A stretch of DNA of 64,000 bases from Hydractinia symbiolongicarpus (lineage: Eukaryota > Cnidaria > Hydrozoa > Anthoathecata > Hydractiniidae). The position numbers and the translations under genes were made by a program. Positions 56,435 through 64,000 of this stretch are shown in pieces. The notes beneath the pieces were generated by a model. The model saw only the letters and a program-made list of their open reading frames with translations, made no database searches and was not told where the DNA came from. Each line of letters begins with the position of its first letter. Positions within the stretch are counted from its first letter, which is position 1. The stretch is taken from positions 21,635,650-21,699,649 of the forward strand of contig NC_079887.1 in assembly GCF_029227915.1 (NCBI RefSeq), in the 5' to 3' direction.

Positions 56435-56907
56435 TTGCAACTGCCGGGATAAGTCCCAGTGTCCACTGAATGGTGACTGTTTAGCTGCATGCATCATCTA
56501 CAAAGCGGAAGTCAAATACGTAGACAAAAAGGAATTTTACTACGGATTATGCGAAGGCGAATTTAAAGAAAGGTTTAACAACCACAAAAAGTCCTTTCGA
56601 CACGAGAAATACAGAAACGAAACCGAATTGTCGAAATTAATTTGGAGATTAAAAGACGACGGAACAGACTTTGAAATCTTATGGAGTATTGAAAAACGTG
56701 CAATGCCGTATAAGACAGGAGCGCGCACGTGTGACTTGTGCCTAACAGAAAAAATAGCAATTGTACGAGCTGAACCGAAGGGACTGTTAAATAAAAGAAC
56801 AGAACTTATCAACAAATGTCGCCATCGCAACAAATTTACTTTGAAATGGTTGAAATGAACTGTGACGAACAATGTATTTATTTGTATTTATGAAAACAAA
56901 ACATAAA

Positions 56908-56915
<8 letters not shown>
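56435..56915 (+). pseudogene. Inverted 3' copy of the Penelope-like element (GIY-YIG part)
   Basis: Plus-strand copy of 54,951 down to about 54,495, apparently identical, encoding the Cys-rich linker, the GIY-YIG domain and the same stop (56,856-56,858). It then skips 137 bp that contain the hammerhead-like motif (54,358-54,494 in the main copy), resumes at GAAAACAAAACATAAAAATA, and runs straight into (TA)n. The two copies are head to head. Confidence 0.88.
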
Positions 56916-57251
<336 letters not shown>

Positions 57252-57396
57252 TGGTTGAACCAATCACGGGCCAGTATGCACATTACACAGCCATTATGAA
57301 ATGGTGTACAAATGACGTAATCGTTATGTTTTTGTGATGAAACCTTCATAAATACAATATTGGATTTTTCAAGGAATTCTTTTTTTTAGCCAAATA

Positions 57397-57494
57397 CTAG
57401 TCGGTGGCCCGTCCTTTTTATACAGCATTGCGTGCGTTTCGCTACTTGCGGTACCATTTTACGTGACGGACAGATACGGGTATTATAATATAGA
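57397..57494 (-). mobile_element. Short Helitron-like unit (98 bp)
   Basis: On the minus strand it starts TCTATATTATAATACCCGTA directly after another unit's CCGGCTAG end, and itself ends GGGCCACCGACTAG before T. Its terminal hairpin is weak. Confidence 0.65.
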
Positions 57495-58740
57495 CTAGCC
57501 GGGGTAAGCCACAAGTCAAGGTGTGACCCGGCGTTGAACACTCTGTGGAGCGCTTAATAAGAGTCGTAAACTGTGCCACACGATGAGATGGAGCGCTTTA
57601 GTACAGGTATGTAGAATGTCCTAAATTAAGTGAAGCGCATACACCATTGTAGTGTTGCGACTGTAACATATGTTTCAAAAAATAACTTTTCCGCAACAAA
57701 AGCTGAAATAAAAACAGAGTTTACAAACCGTTGTTACACCGTCATAGCAAAAACAATCGGTCAATATTATTTTATTTTGCAGAATAATTGTCTGTGAAAG
57801 TTAAAAAATTAATCGTGACACCGAGCTGAGCGCCTAGTACAGGTAAACCGTGTCGAACATGCGTTTAGGCTTAATACTCTTTTCAAAAAAACTGTATTGC
57901 AGCTTTGGTTTACAAAACACAGGATACACTCTGTTGAAACGCCGAGTTAAGCCACAAGTAACTGTGTTACCCGGCGTTGAACACCCGAATGAGTGATTAA
58001 TAAGAACCGTCAACTGTGCCACACATTCAGGCAAGTGTGTAGTAAATCAAGTGAAGCGCACAGAATTTATGGTGTTTCCGGTGTAATAAAGTTTGCAAAA
58101 AATAACTTTCGACATTTTAAGCTAAAATAAAAACACAGATTGCAATCCGTTGTTATTCCGTCACAGCAAAAACAATTATATATTCGATATAATTTTTTAA
58201 AAACACACGAAACAGCCCGTTGTTTACACTGGACTGAGCGCTTTGTACAGATACACCTTGTCGCACATGAGTATAGGCGTAACACCATTTTTCAAAAAAC
58301 TTTATCGCAACTTCGGTTGTAAAAATGAGGAAACAGCCTGGCGTTATCCGGTCCAGTTAAGAAAAATACTTAGCAATTTTATTTTGCAGAAAAATGTTCA
58401 TAACAGTAACAAAAGCTGCAGTCACCTGACTGTATTTAGCATAATTAGTATTCGGAATGTTAGTAGCCAAACTGTATTTGGCTACTTTCATTTTTCAGTT
58501 AGAGGTAGCTAAAAAGGGCTAGCTAGATAGCTACAACACCAAATACAAATGGATAATAGTATACCAAACTGAATAAAAACTTCAAAAGAATAGGAATAAG
58601 TAAAGCTAAAGTATAGCTAGCTAGCTAGCTAGCTAGCTAGCCAAGCTGGTTCAAAATCTACGTTCCTTGTCAAAATCTTAAAATTGGTGATTTAAGATTT
58701 GTACGTGGACAAAAAAACGTAAAAATATATGTGCCTTAAC
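57495..58740 (-). mobile_element. Helitron-like 3' region with about 430-bp internal tandem repeats
   Basis: On the minus strand it ends CTTACCCCGGCTAG. It contains two copies of a unit about 433 bp long (start marks TAAGCCACAAGT followed by ACCCGGCGTTGAACAC at about 57,515 and 57,948) with conserved text such as AAGCGCTCC, CAAAACACAGG and GCAACTTCGG. The right part (58,616-58,740, with an (AGCT)n run) is an inverted relative of 60,430-60,560. No ORF. Confidence 0.6.
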
Positions 58741-60040
58741 ATGAGAAAACAAATACTACAACATTAAAAAGCTTATAAAAGACAAAAAGGTCAAACAGAT
58801 CTGCAAACCTGACACGATCACTTCCAAACTTAAATGGGCTCCGTAGCATGTTTCCATTGTTTGCCCGGTTTTGGCGTGATTCCGAAATTATTCCGAAATG
58901 AAGCTGCGTCCAACCGAAAAGCAAAGGTCCGTAAAAATTGGGCTCTGCTCTATTTTTCCGAAAAGGCTGCGCTTCACAATGAGGAAAAACCAATATCAGC
59001 AAATAAAAATTATCTTGTTACCTAGGTAGCTATATACTCAATAAAAACTGTAATATTCCAAAAGTTTATTTATAAATAATATTAATAAAGAACCAACTTA
59101 CCATTTTTTTGTTTGTATAACTCTTTTTCCCTCTTTAAATGTTTGAATGTGAACCAACAATCTTAACAATGATGACTGTCAGGGCAAGCTTATCAAATTC
59201 AAAAATACCACGAGGCCGCGCAACATGACAATTTTAGTTGAAAAACGCGGACCAGATAGCGCGTAACAAAATTACTCGCCATAGTGTAAATTTGTAGCAG
59301 GCAGCATTTAGAATGCGTCTTAACGTCGCCGAGTATTACACAATCAAACGAGATGACTAAAATTAAGGTTTGTTGTAAAGTTGATAAAAGGAGAGTGTAC
59401 TTTAATATTAAAACCTTTTCTCTGAATGAAGTATACTATAAACAGGCATGAAACATAATTGTCTTGGTAAAATTTAAACCATCACTAATAACGCATGAAC
59501 AACAGAGGAATAATATAGACACAAATGACGCGAAACACAGCTAATTCCCTGCTACATTTGCATAATAAATTTCCATTGTTTTTTTTTTGAAAATTAGGTC
59601 TTATAAAATAAGGAACATATAGATTATCTCCTTTATCCGTCTTTGTAAAAAACTGTAGACGGATTTTTCCAACCACGCACAGTGAGATAAGGCTGCCGTT
59701 TTAACCGAGTGCATGAAAGGAAATTTAGAAAATGGCTGGGACATACAGTTCCAAAAAGACATTTTGCAACGGGGAAAGTTTTAAGTACCTCGAATAGCTG
59801 TAATAGGCTGACGTTAGTAACTCATGATACTGATTATTTTAGGTAGTTACTCTGCGTACTTTTATAGGCATAACATTTGTCCCTTACCCAATTAAAAGGG
59901 CCTAGAATTACCAAAAATGAGTAGATAATAGTTTGTCATGACACATCCGTGTTTCCAGTCTCTACTTAGAATTATGGTTAACAACAAGTTGTGAACTTTG
60001 TCTTTAATTCAGCTAACATTTTGGGAAATTTATTTTTTAT
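58741..60040. other. Central segment between opposed Helitron-like arms
   Basis: Mostly unique AT-rich sequence. A minus-strand open stretch of 88 codons at 58,736-59,002 has no recognisable domain. No gene supported. Confidence 0.4.
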
Positions 60041-60211
60041 AAATATACAGTACGTAAAAAACGTACTGTAAGCGCTTTATTAAATTTGCGACATACTGTA
60101 CATCTAACGCTCCTGTTGAATGTGCGACACTATTTACCTGTACTTAAGCACCCAAGCTGACATTCAAAACTGCATATGGTTTAACCCTGCGTTTTGACAC
60201 CCGGTCTTCCG

Positions 60212-62871
60212 TCCAGTATCTCTATAATAATAGCCGTATTCCGTCTGTCTGTCTGTTCAAAATAGTTGCGCGCAGTTTTTTCGGAAAATCCCGGCAAAAT
60301 CCCGCAGTACCCGATTTTTACGGGACGAAGGAATTTTAAATAGATATACGGCCATTTTGAAAGCTGTGGCGTTGAAGTGAAGTTGGTAAGTCTGTTTTTG
60401 TCTTTTGAAAGCTGTTTATTTTTGTTTTTTTATATGTTAAGGTAAATATATTGTTACGCTTTTTAGCCACATACAAATCTTGAACTTACCAATTTTAAGA
60501 TTTTGGCTACGAACGTATAACTATATAGATTTCAAGTGAGCTAGCTAGCTAGCCTTTTCATTCTGTTTGATACAACAGCCTTTTATCTTAGCCAGTATTA
60601 TTTCTATTTGCGTTATTTTTACTAATCTGATTTTAATAAGTTGCAGCTTTCTAGCTAGCTATTAGCTATACCTCTGGCTAAAAAGTGAAAGTAGCCAAAT
60701 AAATACAGTTAGCTAGCTATAGCTACAACAAAATTTTCAAATCTTTCTTACGCCTAATGAAAATGCAGCTTCATAGCTACACCTTTTTTATTGTCATAAA
60801 AGCGTATTCCCAAAAATAGAATTGCTGAAGGATTTTTTAGCTGAATGGGGTACCGACGGGCTGTTTCCTGTGTTGTTATTTAAACCGAAGTTGCGACAAA
60901 GTTTTTTAGGAAAAGGCGATTACGCCTATACGCCTATACGCCTGTTCAACTCTGTTCAACGGTACGAAGCGCTTAGCCCGATGATATCAACGGACTGTTT
61001 TTTTGGAAAAGGGTATTTACGTCTATATATTCTTCTGGCAAAAAAGTTATGTGGCTAGGTTTTTATCCAATAGGATTATTGTATTTTTGGGGGAAAACAA
61101 ACACTGTGGTCAAATGTTCCTAAAACATTATTCTTTGCAAGTCATATAATAAATTCAGGTGAGTGTATTGCTTGCCCCCAGATGTGATGTCATCATTGCC
61201 ACAAGAATATGTGCAACACCGTTTACCGGTACTAAGCGTTTAGCCCGTTGTTAACGACATATGCAGCACGGGTTACCTGTATAGTGGTTATTCCTGTGTT
61301 AACAACAGAGTGCATGCTGTGTTTTTATGTAAACCGAAGTTGCGATACAGTTTTTTTGAATAGAGTATTATTCCTAATGTTTGAGACGGTTTACCTGAAC
61401 TAAGCGCTCAGTCCAATGTTAACAACGGGTTGATTCCTGTGTTTCTGTTTAACCGAAGTTGCAATAAAGTTTCTTGCGGAAAAGGTGATTACACCTATTG
61501 TTTTACCTGTACACTAAGCACTCAGCCTGGAGTAACATTCACTTTTGAACTTTCACCGGGAACATTCTTCGAAAAATAAAAAAGGTTGACCGACTGTTTT
61601 TAGGTTGTAAACTGTGTTTTTTTATGGCTAAAGTTGCAGTAAAGTTATATTTTCAAAAATACATTACAACTGAAAGACTATAATGTTGTGTGTGCTTTAC
61701 TCGATTCACGACACACTGCATACCTCCTAAAGCGCTCCACCTAAATGTGTGACATTGTTTGCGGTTTTTATTAGGCCCTCCACTGGGCCTTCCAACGCTA
61801 CAGTTTTGAGACTTTAATTCTTATGCTAAATGTAGTTGGCAGCGACCACTTTTATTAATGTTATAAAAATTTATTCTGCAAAATAAAATTGCTGAGTAAT
61901 TTTTTAAACTGAACCGGGTTAATGCCAGGCTGTTCACTGATTTCTTTTACAACCGAAGCGATAAGGATTTTTAATGACGGGCTGTTTGCTGTGTTTTTAT
62001 TTAATCCGTTGTGATAAAGTTTTTTTACCTGCAATAAACGTTCAACCGGTGTTAACAACAGGGTGTTTTGTGTGTTTTTTATTTAAATTGAAGTTGCGAT
62101 AATTTTTTTTGGAAAAGGCTATTATGGCTATAACGCATGCGTGACACCATTTAGCTGTCATAAGTGCTTAGTCCGGTGTCATGATTAATTTGTTAAAGTT
62201 TACTGAAACTTATTCCGCAAAATAAAATAATATTGACTATTTTTTTTTGTTATGACGGGGTAACAACAGGTTGTAAACTGTGTTTTTATTTTGGTTAAAA
62301 TGGCATTAAAGTTATATATATAAATTTTAAAATATACATTACAACCGAAACACTATAATGTTTTGTCAGCTTTACTCGATTCACGACATATATATATATA
62401 TTCTGCATATCTGTACTAAAGCGCTCCAATTATGGAGGTTTTTTAACTGGATGAGGTAACGACAGGATTTTTCCTGTGTTTTAACTTAAATTTTTTTGCA
62501 AAGGGTATTACAGTATGCGTTCTCGGCCCGCTGTCATGATTAAGTTTTGAACTTTCACGGAAACTTATTCCGCAAAATAAAATAATATTGCCTGATTGTT
62601 TTTGTTATGACGGAGTAACAACGGTTTGTAAACTCTGTTTTAATTCAGCTTTTGTTGCGGGAAAGTTATTTTTTGGAAAAACATGTTACAGTCGCAACAC
62701 TACAATGGTGTGTGCGCTCCACTTGATTTCCGACATACTGCATAGCCGTACTAAAGCGCTCCACCTTACTGGGTCGCACAGTTTGCGGTTCTTATTAAGC
62801 GCTCCTCAAGGCGTTCAACAACAGTTACTTGTAGCTTAACCCGGCGTTTCGACGCCGGGTCTCCCGGCTAG
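60212..62871 (+). mobile_element. Helitron-like non-autonomous element with internal repeats
   Basis: The 5' end TCTCTATAATAATAGCCGTA is followed by TTCCGTCTGTCTGTC, matching the short Helitrons at 20.4-20.8 kb. The 3' end has a perfect hairpin (CCCGGCGTTTCGACGCCGGG) and then TCTCCCGGCTAG. Inside, from 60,840, a unit with CCGAAGTTGCGA(T)AAAGTTTTTT, (A)CTAAGCGCT(C/T)AGCCC and GTTAACAAC motifs recurs many times with drift. No Rep/helicase ORF. Upstream, 60,040-60,211 looks like the decayed 3' end of a preceding unit. Confidence 0.65.
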
Positions 62872-63028
62872 TTTATAATAATAGCCGCTTTTTGTCTGTT
62901 GTCGACCAAAACCGGATTGTGCTAAAAAACCACACATGAAATCTTTAATATACCAATACCAAATGCGATATATTTTTATCAATATTCATCAACATTGCTG
63001 TGACTACCTGGGGATTTCCAACGACTAG
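62872..63028 (+). mobile_element. Short Helitron-like unit (157 bp)
   Basis: It begins TTTATAATAATAGCCGC directly after the previous unit's CTAG; the canonical TC start is mutated. It shares ACCAAATGCGATATATTTTT with the 20.6-kb units and ends CTGGGGATTTCCAACGACTAG-type text (degenerate hairpin then CTAG). Confidence 0.65.
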
Positions 63029-64000
63029 GTTAATACACGCTTGTTTAGGAAATAGTCATAGTAGGCATATTAGATAGAAGCCGTCTAATGAAAACAGCAC
63101 TTACTGCGTGAAAACGAATTACCAGAAGCTGTTTTTATTGGGCAAAATTTGTATTGATTCATAAGGTACGTTAAATCATCTGATGAAAACGGATTATTAA
63201 TCTCCTACGTGTAATTCAAACATTTGCCTCGTTTTGATAAAAAATTGTGCAATGCATCATATAAAGGACTGTTGTGTTGTTTCTAATCGCTATTACCTTT
63301 CTATCTGTATTTATCTGTTGTTCTGACAGCGCAATTCGTTTCTATAAAATCAATTGTAAATAACTGCTGTGTCATCTTATGATTCAAATGTTAATGTCTT
63401 TTCATAAGTGGTTCGTACTGGTAAGTGCTGGTAAGTTTTTTTATGCATAGCTTACATGCGATATATTAGATTTAGTATTACTATAAATGTTTGTACTACT
63501 TTGAAACACTGTGATAACGTTCTTCGTGAAAGTAGCGTTGAAACCAGGTAAGACTTTTTTTGCGACTGTGATAACATTTGCTTTTATATATTTTTGAAGC
63601 ATTTTTATTGTTGTTAACTTTCTAACCACTTTTTTTGGTAGCTTATGCGCAAAGAGCCGTGGTAAAGGTGACATGCATTACAGCATTCTACTATATTTGG
63701 TTCTAACGAAAAACAATAAAATTATTATTAAGGGCACTCTAGGGCATTTGTCATGATAAATAAGGAAAAAATTTGAAATTGTATCTCGTGCAATAGAAAT
63801 TATTAAATACCCTTGACTTGAGAAAAGAAAGAAAATGGGTGCCTGCTATGGCTCTGTTATTATCACTTGCTGGTAAAGCTTAAAATAAATGCCGTTTATC
63901 TGCAACAATTGTAATTGCCAAAGATTGACAATCTGCGAAAATGTTTTATAAAATTCGCATTCTCCAGTCTGTTTAGATATAAGGATAATTACACGCAACC
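63029..64000. other. Window end, nothing recognised
   Basis: AT-rich. A minus-strand 77-codon frame (63,441-63,674) has internal peptide repetition but no domain or splice context. Confidence 0.4.

Noticed and set aside
58736-59002. 88-codon minus-strand frame as a gene
   Set aside because: No convincing acceptor, domain or partner exon; it lies between Helitron-like arms.
63441-63674. 77-aa minus-strand ORF with repeated VITV-type peptide
   Set aside because: Internal DNA repetition explains it; no homology recognised.

Overview
This is eukaryotic, AT-rich, intron-bearing DNA, most likely from a cnidarian and perhaps a hydrozoan. The evidence is indirect: a secreted TSR/vWA gene with one phase-1 exon per TSR domain, a CHK-kinase-like gene, and a repeat load (Ty3/Gypsy, CR1/L2-like LINE, Penelope-like element, tyrosine-recombinase genes, Helitrons, pogo-like DNA transposons) of the kind known in cnidarian genomes. 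No ribosomal or tRNA gene was recognised, and nothing is bacterial.

Host genes. (1) An 18-exon gene on the + strand (24,429-40,849) can be assembled exon by exon with consistent splice phases into one 1,071-aa reading frame: signal peptide, TSR, vWA domain with a MIDAS motif, eleven more TSRs, then a cysteine-containing C-terminal region of unknown type. (2) A 3-exon gene on the - strand (47,792 to 43,904) gives a 431-aa CHK/APH-like small-molecule kinase. (3) Possible orphan terminal exons lie at 62-270 (-) and 10,594-10,701 (+).

Layout. 0-2.8 kb: orphan exon and a broken integrase-core gene. 2.8-5.5 kb: AT-rich DNA with MITEs. 5.5-10.4 kb: intact Ty3/Gypsy element with identical LTRs and a CTAAG target duplication. 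10.6-15 kb: remnants of two tyrosine-recombinase genes or elements. 15.1-19.4 kb: a LINE inserted in the second of these; its ORF1 and ORF2 overlap at a U UUU UUA heptamer. 19.6-24.1 kb: minisatellites, tandem short Helitrons, a ~0.8-kb array of about 25-bp units, and a MITE. 24.4-40.9 kb: the TSR/vWA gene; its third intron holds an old LINE carrying a nested 1.5-kb TIR element. 40.9-51.9 kb: the kinase gene amid mostly featureless DNA, plus a possible GACGTC-rich transposon. 52-53.3 kb: a pogo/Tigger-like element with a nested palindromic MITE. 54-57.3 kb: a Penelope-like element with an inverted 3' copy, both 3' ends abutting (TA)n, and a hammerhead-ribozyme-like motif. 57.4-63 kb: chains of Helitron-like units on both strands carrying internal repeats.

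The most interesting signals are the complete TSR/vWA gene, the probable -1 frameshift site joining the LINE ORFs, the hammerhead-like motif and head-to-head structure of the Penelope-like element, and the tandem Helitron organisation. The last may extend down to the 25-bp minisatellite, whose units also begin TC and end CTAG.
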